Program-made: the position numbers and the translations under genes | Notes under the pieces: generated by a model | What the model was told of the DNA's origin: nothing | The model's database searches: none | Seen by the model: only the letters and a program-made list of their open reading frames with translations | Part shown: in pieces, positions 14,756 to 22,937 of the stretch | Numbering within the stretch: the first letter of the stretch is position 1 | Layout: each line of letters opens with the position of its first letter | DNA from: a virus | Length of the DNA: 64,000 nucleotides | Virus record (IMG/VR): IMGVR_UViG_3300034013_000869 | Location: 111,661 to 175,660 of that record | Reading direction: 5' to 3' (one strand)

Positions 14756-15280
14756 ATGTTAAATTCAAAACCAAATAACTCTAATTATAATCAAGGAAAT
14801 TATATACCTAAGAATAAAGACAAGGTAATTAAGTTAAATACACAAGGTGGTGTTTATTTTAGAAGTTCTTGGGAAAAGAAAATTATGTATTGGTTAGACA
14901 TGAAATCAGAAATTATAAAATGGGGAGCAGAATGTTTACAAATACCATATCAAATGACACACTTTGATAATGGTGACACAAAAGTCAAAAGTCATATATA
15001 TCACGTTGACTTTTATTATGAAATGAGAATCAATGGAGAACTAAAACAAATAGTAGCCGAAGTTAAACCAATGAAAGAGTATAAAATGGTTCAAGCTCTA
15101 AACGAAGGAAGATTAGAAGTACCTGATAAAGGAACTAAGAAACTAAAAAACTTTGAGTACGACTTAAAAATGGCTTATAAAAATAAACAAAAGTGGGAAA
15201 CCGTGATTGAATGGTGTAATAAAAAGGGATATACCTTCATTATAATAACTGAAGATCATCTTAAGAAGTTTAATGTATAA
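14756..15280 (+). CDS. 4: Head completion nuclease-like protein, T4 gp4-like
   Basis: The 174 residues follow the gp4/gp50 pattern: YFRSSWEKKIMYWLD (34-48), IIKWGAECLQIPY (53-65), a strand HIYHVDFYYE with D85, then IVAEVKP with E102 and K104, together a PD-(D/E)xK nuclease-like core, and finally a GYTFIIITEDHL strand. T4 gp4 has 150 residues and is needed to finish filled heads before tail joining. The plus-strand gene is divergent from the preceding structural gene, with TATATA sequences between them. Its 3' end overlaps the convergent membrane-protein gene by 11 bp. Confidence 0.85.
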   Translation: MLNSKPNNSNYNQGNYIPKNKDKVIKLNTQGGVYFRSSWEKKIMYWLDMKSEIIKWGAECLQIPYQMTHFDNGDTKVKSHIYHVDFYYEMRINGELKQIVAEVKPMKEYKMVQALNEGRLEVPDKGTKKLKNFEYDLKMAYKNKQKWETVIEWCNKKGYTFIIITEDHLKKFNV

Positions 15281-15614
15281 GACTATAAATAAATATCATC
15301 AATATAAAGATGATAGAAATACTAGGTAGTATATTATCCCAAACTGCATATAACCTTTTACTTAAATGATAAAATGGAAATTTAAGAAGATATAGAGAAA
15401 GTAAAGTAATAAATAATACTTTTTGAGATGACCATAATCCTATAATCATCCAAACAAAAAATAGAAATTCTGTGAAGTAATAAACTAAGTCTATTTTTTT
15501 AATAGCCATTAAATCTTTATTTCTAAAGTTTAAGTCCAATCTTTGTTTGTTAAAAACAAGAAATATCTTAGTCCATATAAAAACTAAAATAAAATAATAA
15601 AAAAAAGTAATCAT
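15270..15614 (-). CDS. Small integral membrane protein, 114 aa
   Basis: No family recognised. Hydrophobic segments at about 3-20 (FFYYFILVFIWTKIFLVF), 45-62 (YYFTEFLFFVWMIIGLW), 65-80 and 95-112 suggest four membrane helices with short basic loops. It follows the preceding minus-strand gene with a 4-bp overlap and so is probably co-translated with it. It could be a holin-like or superinfection protein, but nothing specific supports this. Confidence 0.6.
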   Translation of the reverse strand: MITFFYYFILVFIWTKIFLVFNKQRLDLNFRNKDLMAIKKIDLVYYFTEFLFFVWMIIGLWSSQKVLFITLLSLYLLKFPFYHLSKRLYAVWDNILPSISIIFILMIFIYSLIH

Positions 15615-15916
15615 ATCATTTCTGTGTTATATATTATATCTTCAAATTTTATAAGATTTTGAAATTCAACCTCAGATATTTTAACAGAATTTGAAGTGGA
15701 TAATAAATTATAAATACTATCAGTTAGAAAAACTTCAATTCCTTCACCAACAATACTATCATATTCATTGGGTATATCACCAGATTCTCTATTAGAATAA
15801 ATATTTGAAACAAATTTTATTCTTTCATCTTCATTAATATGAATTGAGCATCCATTACTAAACACACCATCATTTTGATTTGACTCTTCCCAAAGTTGTA
15901 AAATAACCTTATTCAT
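15611..15916 (-). CDS. Hypothetical protein, 101 aa
   Basis: No family recognised. It is acidic, alpha/beta, with GCSIHINEDERIKFVSNIYS in the first half and DSIYNLLSTSNSVKISEVEF in the second. It overlaps the downstream membrane-protein gene by 4 bp. Its start faces the glutamine synthetase gene, so both would be transcribed outward from the 70-bp gap between them. Confidence 0.5.
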   Translation of the reverse strand: MNKVILQLWEESNQNDGVFSNGCSIHINEDERIKFVSNIYSNRESGDIPNEYDSIVGEGIEVFLTDSIYNLLSTSNSVKISEVEFQNLIKFEDIIYNTEMI

Positions 15917-15957
15917 TTTTTTAATAATTTATAGTCATTTTATAAAACAATTGTGAG

Positions 15958-15984
15958 AAAGTTTCATAAAATAAAAAAAACTTT
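15958..15984 (+). promoter_or_regulatory. Hairpin in the leader of glutamine synthetase
   Basis: AAAGTTT (15958-15964) and AAACTTT (15978-15984) can pair across a 13-nt A-rich loop and end 3 nt before the ATG at 15988. It might control access to the start codon. Given the AT-rich context it could also be chance. Confidence 0.25.
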
Positions 15985-15987
15985 AAA

Positions 15988-17097
15988 ATGAGCGTAAAAT
16001 TAGAATACATTTGGTTAGATGGTTCGGAACCACAACAATTAAGAAGTAAAACTAAAATTGTCGAAAAATCAGACACACTTTTGGCAAAAGATTACTCTAT
16101 GTGGTCTTTCGATGGAAGTTCAACACTACAAGCAGAATCAGGAAGAGGTAAAAATACAGATTGTCTTTTAAAACCAGTGTTTATAACAAAAGATCCATTC
16201 AGAGGATATCCACACAGATTAGTATTTTGTGAAGTATTAAATCCTGACGGAACTCCACATATAACTAATCACAGATATAAGTTAGAAGAAAAAATGAATC
16301 AGTTAGGATTACTTGAAACGATTGATAAAAACGAACAACCTTGGTTTGGTTGGGAACAAGAATACACACTAACACATAAGACAGGAAATCCTTTTGTTGA
16401 AGGTGAAGGTTTGCCATTAGGATTTACAAAAGATATTTTACACCCAGGAATAGGAACCTCATTAAATCCAAGACCACAAGGTGATTATTATTGTGGTATT
16501 GGAGCTGATACGGTTATTGGTCGTAATATAGTTGAAGAACATATGGATATGTGTATAGAAGTAGGTTTAGATATATCAGGAATAAACGCTGAAGTATTAC
16601 TTGGTCAATGGGAATATCAAATTGGTCCAGTTACATCATTAAATGGATCGGACCAATTATGGGTTTCTAGATATTTACTACAAAGAGTTGCTGAAAAATA
16701 TGATACTAATGTTTCACTTCATCCAAAACCATTAAAAGGGGACTGGAACGGAACTGGATGTCATGTGAACTTTTCTACTAAGGAAATGAGAGAAGAAGGT
16801 GGATTGGATATAATCAAAGAAACAATGCCTAAATTAGAGAGATTTCAAAAAGAACACATTGAAATCTATGGTTTATTCAATGAAGAAAGATTAACAGGAC
16901 AACACGAAACATCAAGTATTAATGATTTCAGCTATGGATTTTCTACAAGAGATACTTCTATCAGAATTCCAGCACAAGCTATAATTGAAAAGAAAGGTTA
17001 CTTTGAAGATAGAAGACCAGCATCAAATTGTGACCCTTATTTAGTTTCAGAAAGAATGTTAGAAACGGTATATAGTGGTGTTGAAACAGAAGCTTAA
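15988..17097 (+). CDS. Glutamine synthetase, type II (GSII)
   Basis: The 369 residues form a complete GSII enzyme, the short type known from eukaryotes and some bacteria including Bacteroidota. Visible are KLEYIWLDG and LRSKTK at the start, SFDGSSTLQA, GWEQEYTL (121-128, metal-binding Glu), the GDYYCGIGAD nucleotide-site block, NAEVLLGQWEYQIGP, GCHVNFST with the active-site His, GQHETSSINDFSYG, SIRIP and YFEDRRPASNCDPY. Every key motif is intact, so ATP-dependent glutamine formation from glutamate and ammonia is expected. Glutamine feeds purine and pyrimidine synthesis, a plausible benefit for a large phage. It stands alone with its own terminator, probably a host-derived metabolic gene. I know of few phage copies. 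Confidence 0.95.
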   Translation: MSVKLEYIWLDGSEPQQLRSKTKIVEKSDTLLAKDYSMWSFDGSSTLQAESGRGKNTDCLLKPVFITKDPFRGYPHRLVFCEVLNPDGTPHITNHRYKLEEKMNQLGLLETIDKNEQPWFGWEQEYTLTHKTGNPFVEGEGLPLGFTKDILHPGIGTSLNPRPQGDYYCGIGADTVIGRNIVEEHMDMCIEVGLDISGINAEVLLGQWEYQIGPVTSLNGSDQLWVSRYLLQRVAEKYDTNVSLHPKPLKGDWNGTGCHVNFSTKEMREEGGLDIIKETMPKLERFQKEHIEIYGLFNEERLTGQHETSSINDFSYGFSTRDTSIRIPAQAIIEKKGYFEDRRPASNCDPYLVSERMLETVYSGVETEA

Positions 17098-17110
17098 TAT
17101 TAATAAAAAT

Positions 17111-17138
17111 AAAAACCTCTCAATTGAGAGGTTTTTTT
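17111..17138 (+). terminator. Terminator after glutamine synthetase
   Basis: Palindrome ACCTCTCAATTGAGAGGT followed by seven T, 14 bases beyond the stop codon. It also overlaps the stop of a small minus-strand frame. Confidence 0.8.
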
Positions 17139-17290
17139 ATTTTAAATAAGTTTTGAATTTTTTCTTTTCGTCTTTTCTGTCTTGAAGGAAATATAGTTAT
17201 TGGTATATTAGCGGCACCAAATGCTGGTGTCATAACTATATCAAATGTTTTTAGATTGATATTAGAGTGAGTGGAGTCCCATGCCATCAT
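17120..17290 (-). CDS. Small basic ORF overlapping the sigma-factor 3' end, 56 aa
   Basis: An ATG pair at 17290/17287, preceded by GAGGGA, opens a frame that leaves the sigma-factor frame and runs on to TGA at 17120. It reads MMAWDSTHSNINLKTFDIVM, then TPAFGAANIPITIFP, then SRQKRRKEKIQNLFKIKKP. The alternation of hydrophobic and basic blocks looks like real protein. It could be a separate coupled gene, or the original C-terminus of the sigma factor reached by a frameshift, since the annotated factor is short for the family. Confidence 0.45.
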   Translation of the reverse strand: MMAWDSTHSNINLKTFDIVMTPAFGAANIPITIFPSRQKRRKEKIQNLFKIKKPLN

Positions 17291-17627
17291 TTGATCCCTC
17301 TATTGATAATAATTTAATTAAATTATCATTATCGCCTTTTTTCTTATATAACTCATTAAACCCCTTAGCTATTCCTCTTTTAAAGACTTCGGTGAAGTAA
17401 GCAAATGCGTTTACTGATTTATCCTCGTTGAAATTGTACCAGTTTTGGAACATATCAAGTAATCCGGATTGGTAACAATCTAATTTATCATCATTAGACC
17501 AGTATCTCATTTTTTTAATTGTTTTCTTTGCTAGTAGCTCTAACATTTTCTCAGCATTTCTTGTGAGTTTTCCTTGAGCTTTTGATATGATTACCTCAAT
17601 ATAAAGGTCTTTGTTGTTTAGATACAT
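17262..17627 (-). CDS. 55: Late-transcription sigma factor, T4 gp55-like (short)
   Basis: The 121 residues resemble gp55: the start NNKDLYIEVIISKAQGKL matches NNKELLQAIIDWK, and residues about 55-100 (DDKLDCYQSGLLDMFQNWYN, then NAFAYFTEVFKRGIAKGFNE) match the sigma region-2 part of T4 gp55 (KQEMIADGIEASIKGLHNF ... NPHAYITQACFNAFVQRI). T4 gp55 has 185 residues; the C-terminal clamp-binding part is missing here or encoded in another frame (see the overlapping ORF). It should direct host RNA polymerase to a TATA-like late box, consistent with the recurrent TTAATATATA boxes. Confidence 0.75.
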   Translation of the reverse strand: MYLNNKDLYIEVIISKAQGKLTRNAEKMLELLAKKTIKKMRYWSNDDKLDCYQSGLLDMFQNWYNFNEDKSVNAFAYFTEVFKRGIAKGFNELYKKKGDNDNLIKLLSIEGSNDGMGLHSL

Positions 17628-17706
17628 TCATATTCATTATTTTTTTAAGGTTCTTAACCTTTCATGATTTCATGTTATATACTTTTTTTATATAAAAGTT
17701 TTAAAA

Positions 17707-17741
17707 TAAAAAAATCCTCAAATAAATTTGAGGATTTTTTA
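17707..17741 (-). terminator. Terminator after the 427-aa gene
   Basis: Stem AATCCTCAAAT / ATTTGAGGATT with T and A runs on both sides, between two minus-strand genes; it ends transcription from the 427-aa gene. Confidence 0.8.
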
Positions 17742-17754
17742 ATATGTTTTGAAA

Positions 17755-19038
17755 TTACGCTCTAACTCTTTCGTTATATTGTAACTCTTTTGTTGCGTTT
17801 AATTCAGTGTTTAAAACATCTCTTCTTTTTTCTAAATTTTTAAGAGCTGTTACTAAAACTGCTGATTCACCAATCATTTGGATAGAACCTTTAACTTTCT
17901 CAATGTTAAATTGAACATCTTCTAATTTAAGAGTGATTTCTCTTTCTTTATCTTCAAGTTTTCTTTTAACGATTAATTCTTTATCTAATCTATTTTCGTA
18001 GAAATATGTTAAATCATAGTTTAATTCATTTCTTACTTCATTTACCAACTCTAAAGCTGATTCATATTTGAAGAAAGAGTTACCATATCTCTCATCACAT
18101 CTATATAAATATGTACTATTTTTATAATTGAATGCGAAGATTTCTAAATAAGGGTTAATTAAGTTATTAACTCTCTTAACAACATCTAATTCTACAAATT
18201 TATCTAAGTTTTTAGAAACCTCAAGTAAAACAGGATAGAAGTTTTTATTAACAATTGGAATAATTGGAGAATCAAATACACTTTCCAATGTAGTCTCTTC
18301 GTTCATCTCATCATCATTGATGAATAAACTACTTTTCTTACCAACCGAAAGACCGATAGTTAAATATTCCGAAATTCTGAAATTAACTCTATCTTCAGTA
18401 ACTGAAGCATATTTCATAGCCGTTTCCAACATTCTTAGACTTTTTAATTCTTCTTCGTTTTTAACGTGATTTTCTAAAAGAGTTTTCTCAATTGTATTTT
18501 CACTTAAAAGGAACCAAGAATCATTAACAAGAGCAACGTGACCATCTTCAACTTGTTCAACAATTGTGAATGTAGATTCACCTTTACCACCACTTAAAAG
18601 ATTATTTCTTTTTTCAGGTGATTTTGTCAAATTATGAACAAATAATTTAACTTCTGGTACCCAATCATAGATAGCTAATTCATTAAGAATTTTAGACATT
18701 CTATCTTGGTCAGTGTCTAAGTTAATTGTTTGAAGAAGAACGTTTAATGGTTGTCTATACAACTCTCCTTGATTTTTAGTATTAATCACATTATATAAAT
18801 TTTTCAACTCATATAATAACTCATAATTCTTCACATCATCATTAAGATTTTCTAACAAAGATTTAACACTTTTATCGTATGTGTATGGTTTAAGCCTCTC
18901 ATTAAGAGAGATAATGATTTGTTTTTCAGATAACTCATTACAAGCATTCATATGTCCCTCAACTATCCCAGATACTTCCTCCTGTTCAAGAGTTAAGTTC
19001 TTTTTGAAGTTAAACAATTCAAGTTTAAGATTCTTCAT
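17755..19038 (-). CDS. Hypothetical protein with coiled-coil C-terminus, 427 aa
   Basis: No family recognised. Residues 1-100 are helical; a central part (STFTIVEQVEDGHVALVNDS, VNFRISEYLTIGLSVG) looks like beta-rich domains; the last 90 residues (DKELIVKRKLEDKEREITLK onward, with LKNLEKRRDVLNTEL) form a coiled coil. It has its own TTAATATATATG box 26 nt before the start and its own terminator, so it is expressed as a single strong late unit. That and its place beside gp15 suggest a virion protein. Confidence 0.6.
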   Translation of the reverse strand: MKNLKLELFNFKKNLTLEQEEVSGIVEGHMNACNELSEKQIIISLNERLKPYTYDKSVKSLLENLNDDVKNYELLYELKNLYNVINTKNQGELYRQPLNVLLQTINLDTDQDRMSKILNELAIYDWVPEVKLFVHNLTKSPEKRNNLLSGGKGESTFTIVEQVEDGHVALVNDSWFLLSENTIEKTLLENHVKNEEELKSLRMLETAMKYASVTEDRVNFRISEYLTIGLSVGKKSSLFINDDEMNEETTLESVFDSPIIPIVNKNFYPVLLEVSKNLDKFVELDVVKRVNNLINPYLEIFAFNYKNSTYLYRCDERYGNSFFKYESALELVNEVRNELNYDLTYFYENRLDKELIVKRKLEDKEREITLKLEDVQFNIEKVKGSIQMIGESAVLVTALKNLEKRRDVLNTELNATKELQYNERVRA

Positions 19039-19064
19039 ATTTTAAAATATTTTTTTTTATATAA

Positions 19065-19076
19065 CATATATATTAA
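19065..19076 (-). promoter_or_regulatory. TTAATATATA box before the 427-aa gene
   Basis: Minus-strand TTAATATATATG, 26 nt before the ATG at 19038. Upstream, GGTAAAAAATGACTTTTAAG resembles the sequence before the box at 23638. Confidence 0.5.
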
Positions 19077-19116
19077 GGCTTAAAAGTCATTTTTTACCAT
19101 TTTTGAAAATTTATTT

Positions 19117-20274
19117 TTAATTTCCATTATTAGCATTATTAGGGTCCTGAGCATTAGGATTTATATTTCCACCTGATGCTCTTTCTCTTGCCTTCAGTAT
19201 ATTATTAAACCATCTAGTTCTTTTTGGTCGAATATCATAAAAGTCAGTATTTGCAAAAGAACCTAAAGGATCACCTGGACTTGTAGAACCTTGTGTATTA
19301 TAGAACGATCCAGTCACACCAATATTTCCATTTGGACCTTGATTACCACCAGCATTCTCACTACCACCAACGGTACCAAATGCGGGATTGATAGCTCCAC
19401 CACCAGGACCACCAGATCCACCAGGACCGCCACCAACATATCCACTAGGATTTTGTTGATTTCCTGAACCAGGAGAACCAGGAAAAGCACCAGGAGCACC
19501 ACCAAAAGAATTTGAACTACCATAACCCGGAGAACCAGGTTGTGCAAAACTATCAGAAATTCCACCAGCCAATGCAAATCCATTTGAATCAGCCATACCC
19601 GAACCTTGTGTTTGAGGATATCCAGTTGAATTAATTCTATCTCTTCTAAAAGCTGGATAATAAGTCTCAACAGTAAAAGAAACTTTTAATTTAATATTAT
19701 TATCAGATGTTAAATTCTTCTCTCTAGCCATTTCTATTGAATTACTATCAGGCATCAATATAACAGCATCTATATTCATAAAGTTATGTTCAAAATACAT
19801 AAATTTATATAACCAAAGTGTGTCTAATATTGCTTGACTACATTTAAAGGTATCTATCTCAGAACTAAGTAATATTTCTAAATCATAATTTACCGTAACC
19901 GGAACTGCTCTAACTTTAGCTAAAACTTTTCTAATCTCAACCTCGTTCTCAACAACCATTCTTAACCAAACATTAGGGTTGGCGAATTCATCAGATTTAA
20001 TATTAAATCCAGTCATAGTTAGGTGCCCTCTTGGTATTAAATCAGTGTTTAATTCAACAAATCTGTTTTCAGAAACAATATCATCTTGAAAAGAATCTAG
20101 TAAAAATCTTTCATCTCCTGTAAGAGAGTAGTAAAAAGGAACCTGAACAAATTTATCACCTGAGGAAAATCTATTAATCCATTTTATCTGACCTTCAAGT
20201 GTATCTAAAACACAAACGGTAAGATCTCTAAAAAATATGTCTTCGAAATTAAATCTTTCTCCTATCATAGTCAT
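19117..20274 (-). CDS. 15: Tail sheath stabiliser / terminator, T4 gp15-like
   Basis: The first 215 residues correspond by eye to T4 gp15: SSGDKFVQVPFYYSLTGDE against SGDKFIRVPITYASKE, then PRGHLTMTGFNIKSDEFANP against PRINLHLVDFSYNAPF, and later AVPVTVNYDLEILLSS against SPIKMIYELSIFTR, ending in a VSFTVETYYPAF strand. gp15 closes the top of sheath and tube and docks the tail to the head. Here a C-terminal extension of about 170 residues is rich in Gly, Pro, Asn and Ser (GGPGGSGGPGG type), probably disordered and on the virion surface. Two start codons (20274, 20268) are possible. Confidence 0.75.
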   Translation of the reverse strand: MTMIGERFNFEDIFFRDLTVCVLDTLEGQIKWINRFSSGDKFVQVPFYYSLTGDERFLLDSFQDDIVSENRFVELNTDLIPRGHLTMTGFNIKSDEFANPNVWLRMVVENEVEIRKVLAKVRAVPVTVNYDLEILLSSEIDTFKCSQAILDTLWLYKFMYFEHNFMNIDAVILMPDSNSIEMAREKNLTSDNNIKLKVSFTVETYYPAFRRDRINSTGYPQTQGSGMADSNGFALAGGISDSFAQPGSPGYGSSNSFGGAPGAFPGSPGSGNQQNPSGYVGGGPGGSGGPGGGAINPAFGTVGGSENAGGNQGPNGNIGVTGSFYNTQGSTSPGDPLGSFANTDFYDIRPKRTRWFNNILKARERASGGNINPNAQDPNNANNGN

Positions 20275-20335
20275 ATATATTAAATATAAACTTTCTCTTC
20301 ATGAGATTATATACCTATTAATTAAGCGAATAAAT

Positions 20336-21298
20336 ATGTCTGTTAAATCATTACTATTATGGGAAAAGTGGCGTCCAAAAACTATGGAGGATGTCATTCT
20401 TTTACCTAGAATCAGGAAACACTTTGAAAATGGTGTCAATCAAAACTTTATATTCTATGGTCACTTTGGAACTGGAAAAACAAGTTTGGCTAGAATTCTT
20501 ATTGGAAAATATACAAAAGATAAACCATTTTTAGAACTTAACTCTTCTTTATACACATCTATTGATGTTTTAAGAAGTGAGATTGAAGATTTCTGTAAGT
20601 TCACTCCAATGATGGAGACTGATTCCGATATTAAATATATTTTCTTAGATGAGTTTGAAAGAGTGTCGGCTCAATTCCAAGACGCATTCAAAGCATTTAT
20701 TGAAAAATATAATAAGAATGTTAGATTTATCATTACAACGAATCACTTAAATAAGATTTCAGATGGTATTAAATCAAGAATACCCCAAATAAATTTTGAT
20801 TGTCAAAATCTTGAAGAAGAGAAATATCTTAAACAAGAAGTTTACAGAAGAATCAACAATGTAATTCTACCTAAAGAAGGTAAAGAAATTCCTAAAGAAG
20901 ATTTAGTTTCTATTATTACTAAAAAGTTTCCTGACTTCAGATCTATAATGGTCGAGGTTCAAAACTATTTAGAAACTGGTAGTTTAGGTGAAAATTCATC
21001 CAATGTGTCTAATAAGGTAAAATTAGATTTATACTCTTGTATATATGATAAGTCAATGGATTATGAAAAGATATATCACTTCTTAATGTCTAACTTTGGA
21101 CCTGAAAAAATTGATGTAATGATTAAACTATTAGGTAAACCATTTATTGATTGGTCTATATCCGAAAGTAAGAATATAGATAAATTATTTGATTGTAATT
21201 TTATTATAGCTGATTATTCATCTAAGTTAGAAACTAATACAGATCCAATAATATTGGGTCTGACTATAATTGGAAAGTTTAGAGACATTTTAAATTAA
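20336..21298 (+). CDS. 44: Sliding-clamp loader large subunit, T4 gp44-like
   Basis: The start ATG at 20336 is chosen; the frame is open further upstream but overlaps the divergent gp15 gene. The 320 residues are an AAA+ RFC-type ATPase: LWEKWRPKTMEDVILL at the start, Walker A GHFGTGKTS (42-50), Walker B FLDEFE, and sensor 1 FIITTNHLNKI. An arginine-finger-like SRI follows, as in gp44, and a helical collar forms the C-terminus. It loads the phage sliding clamp at primer ends. The gp62 and gp45 partners are not in this window. Confidence 0.88.
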   Translation: MSVKSLLLWEKWRPKTMEDVILLPRIRKHFENGVNQNFIFYGHFGTGKTSLARILIGKYTKDKPFLELNSSLYTSIDVLRSEIEDFCKFTPMMETDSDIKYIFLDEFERVSAQFQDAFKAFIEKYNKNVRFIITTNHLNKISDGIKSRIPQINFDCQNLEEEKYLKQEVYRRINNVILPKEGKEIPKEDLVSIITKKFPDFRSIMVEVQNYLETGSLGENSSNVSNKVKLDLYSCIYDKSMDYEKIYHFLMSNFGPEKIDVMIKLLGKPFIDWSISESKNIDKLFDCNFIIADYSSKLETNTDPIILGLTIIGKFRDILN

Positions 21299-21314
21299 AT
21301 AAGGGTATAATATA

Positions 21315-21326
21315 TTTAATATATAT
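21315..21326 (+). promoter_or_regulatory. TTAATATATA box 3 nt before gp25-like gene
   Basis: TTTAATATATAT ends 3 nt before the ATG at 21330, so a transcript would have almost no leader. Confidence 0.45.
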
Positions 21327-21329
21327 GTT

Positions 21330-21704
21330 ATGCCAGCTGATTTTACAGATTTCTACATATTATACCCAGGTCATCCAAGATTCACTGATTCAAAAATCAT
21401 CGAAGATGATATTATAAGTGTCATTATACAAAAATGGCAGATGATATTATTTACTAATAAAGGTGATGTTTTTGGATTACCAAATTTTGGAGGAAATTTA
21501 GTAGAATTACTACATGAAACAAGACTATCAGCTGATGTAATACAAGGAGATCTTACACAACAAATATTATCCTATATACCAGAAATATCTGGATTACCAT
21601 ACACATTAAAAGTAAACATATATGAGGATCCTGAAAGATATCAGGAATGGATGGAAATAGCCTTCACTATATCAGAATATGAAGTTTATGTAAGTGTTAT
21701 CTAA
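21330..21704 (+). CDS. 25: Baseplate wedge protein, gp25 / GpW family
   Basis: 124 residues with the family core: IIEDDIISVIIQKWQMILFT, then the signature GDVFGLPNFGGNLVELLHE (matching GERxxxPxFGxxLxxLLFE) and a helical segment with QQILSYIP before the final strands. gp25 of contractile tails links the wedge to the first sheath ring and starts sheath assembly. The length is that of the family (132 in T4). It follows the clamp loader on the same strand after 31 bp. Confidence 0.85.
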   Translation: MPADFTDFYILYPGHPRFTDSKIIEDDIISVIIQKWQMILFTNKGDVFGLPNFGGNLVELLHETRLSADVIQGDLTQQILSYIPEISGLPYTLKVNIYEDPERYQEWMEIAFTISEYEVYVSVI

Positions 21705-21720
21705 AATTGACTGGATTTTT

Positions 21721-21730
21721 TTATATATAG
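21721..21730 (+). promoter_or_regulatory. TATATATA box 4 nt before the 175-aa gene
   Basis: TTATATATAG ends 4 nt before the ATG at 21735; leaderless-type spacing. Confidence 0.4.
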
Positions 21731-21734
21731 TATT

Positions 21735-22262
21735 ATGAAAAAACTAGTTTATCTAAAGAAATTTAATGAAGCATCTGAAGAAGAATGTGACTTTGAAACA
21801 TTTAAGGAAATAATGATGGATTTATCTGATTATTTTCAATGTGAATTTCATGATTATACCAAAAATCTTGATAATGGCTTTCTAGAAAATGATTATTTTT
21901 ATGATTGTGAATTAACTATACCTCAGATAACCAATGATGATGTAGATGAAGAAGGAACATATCTAACAGCTAGATACCTAAATGATATATTACCACCAAC
22001 AGATGACCCACAAGATGTCACTGAATTCTATACAGAATTACAAGACTCTGTTGACAATCAAATTGAAAATCTTCAAAAATTAAAGAATAACTTAGATGTT
22101 ATTATGAGTAATAATAACAAAATTAAAAATATATTCAAAATTTTAGAAGAAGAAATAGTTCCAAGATTTGAACACTTTTCAAACTTTGAATTATGTTCAG
22201 TTGGATTTGACGGAGATGTAATTAGAATTTCTTTTGATATGCCCGAACCCGAAGAGGATTAA
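21735..22262 (+). CDS. Acidic hypothetical protein with capsid-targeting-like leader, 175 aa
   Basis: The N-terminus MKKLVYLKKFNEASEEE fits the shared leader with cleavage after F-N-E. The rest is acidic (EEECDFETF, DDVDEEGTYL, ending MPEPEED), with a helical middle (QIENLQKLKNNLDVIMSNNN). No family recognised. The 3' end overlaps the convergent cysteine-hydrolase-like gene by 4 bp. The start is set by the close TATATATAG box and the leader motif. Confidence 0.65.
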   Translation: MKKLVYLKKFNEASEEECDFETFKEIMMDLSDYFQCEFHDYTKNLDNGFLENDYFYDCELTIPQITNDDVDEEGTYLTARYLNDILPPTDDPQDVTEFYTELQDSVDNQIENLQKLKNNLDVIMSNNNKIKNIFKILEEEIVPRFEHFSNFELCSVGFDGDVIRISFDMPEPEED

Positions 22263-22870
22263 ATAGGACAACTACTAGCAGTATAAATATACTTATAATC
22301 TCTTTTAATTTTAACCCCAAGACTTTCAGCGGTTGTAACTACATCTTCTAAACATTCAGAATCAGCACCACCAACAATTGTAACTTCTCTACCTTTTAAC
22401 GATTTAAGTAGTTCATATAATTTCTTAGGAACGTGAAACCAGACATGATTATTATTTATAAAAGTAATAATAGTTCCTTCTTTAGTATTGAAGATATCAC
22501 CTTTTTTCAAAGTTTTCTCTTCTTCCATTTTACTAACTTTGTTATAAACTTCTTTATCTAAAATCTTTTTATAAAAATCAGCATCTACATCATAGTTATA
22601 TCTTTTTTCTATAAGGTCTTTCTGATTAGGGAAATGATAAAGGTCTTTATGAACTGGAATATCAGGTTTATCATCATATAAATAATCTTTATCCACATTT
22701 TTACCATCGACATGATTATCCCACAATTGATAAACATTTTGAAAGTTTTTACAATACTTTTTCAATTCATTTAAGTACATCTCAGAAAAGAACTTTTTAA
22801 ATGACTTCTGAACATCAACAATAATCAATGTATCATCGTTATAACTCTCAAATGTTTTAATGAATTTCAT
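22259..22870 (-). CDS. Isochorismatase-like cysteine hydrolase with capsid-targeting-like leader
   Basis: After the leader MKFIKTFESYND (cleavage after F-E) comes TLIIVDVQKSFKKFF, the D-x-Q first strand of the isochorismatase-like fold (Asp19). The last third has REVTIVGGADSECLEDVV followed by AESLGVKI, matching the nucleophile block GxxTxxCVxxTAxxAxxxGY, with the Cys in the right place. The middle is divergent and longer in loops than usual, so the substrate is unknown; family members cleave isochorismate, nicotinamide or carbamoyl groups. A packaged NAD- or signalling-related hydrolase is conceivable. A TTTAATATATAG box ends 3 nt before the ATG. Confidence 0.55.
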   Translation of the reverse strand: MKFIKTFESYNDDTLIIVDVQKSFKKFFSEMYLNELKKYCKNFQNVYQLWDNHVDGKNVDKDYLYDDKPDIPVHKDLYHFPNQKDLIEKRYNYDVDADFYKKILDKEVYNKVSKMEEEKTLKKGDIFNTKEGTIITFINNNHVWFHVPKKLYELLKSLKGREVTIVGGADSECLEDVVTTAESLGVKIKRDYKYIYTASSCPI

Positions 22871-22873
22871 ATA

Positions 22874-22885
22874 CTATATATTAAA
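22874..22885 (-). promoter_or_regulatory. TTAATATATA box 3 nt before the hydrolase gene
   Basis: Minus-strand TTTAATATATAG, ending 3 nt before the ATG at 22870. Confidence 0.45.
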
Positions 22886-22914
22886 TAAAAAACCCATCAA
22901 TTTCTTGATGGGTT
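22885..22914 (-). terminator. Terminator after the Gln-rich gene
   Basis: AACCCATCAA - TTTC - TTGATGGGTT stem (22891-22914) followed on the minus strand by a T run. It is directly next to the promoter box of the following gene. Confidence 0.8.
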
Positions 22915-22937
22915 TTAATTCTTTGAATATTTATAGA

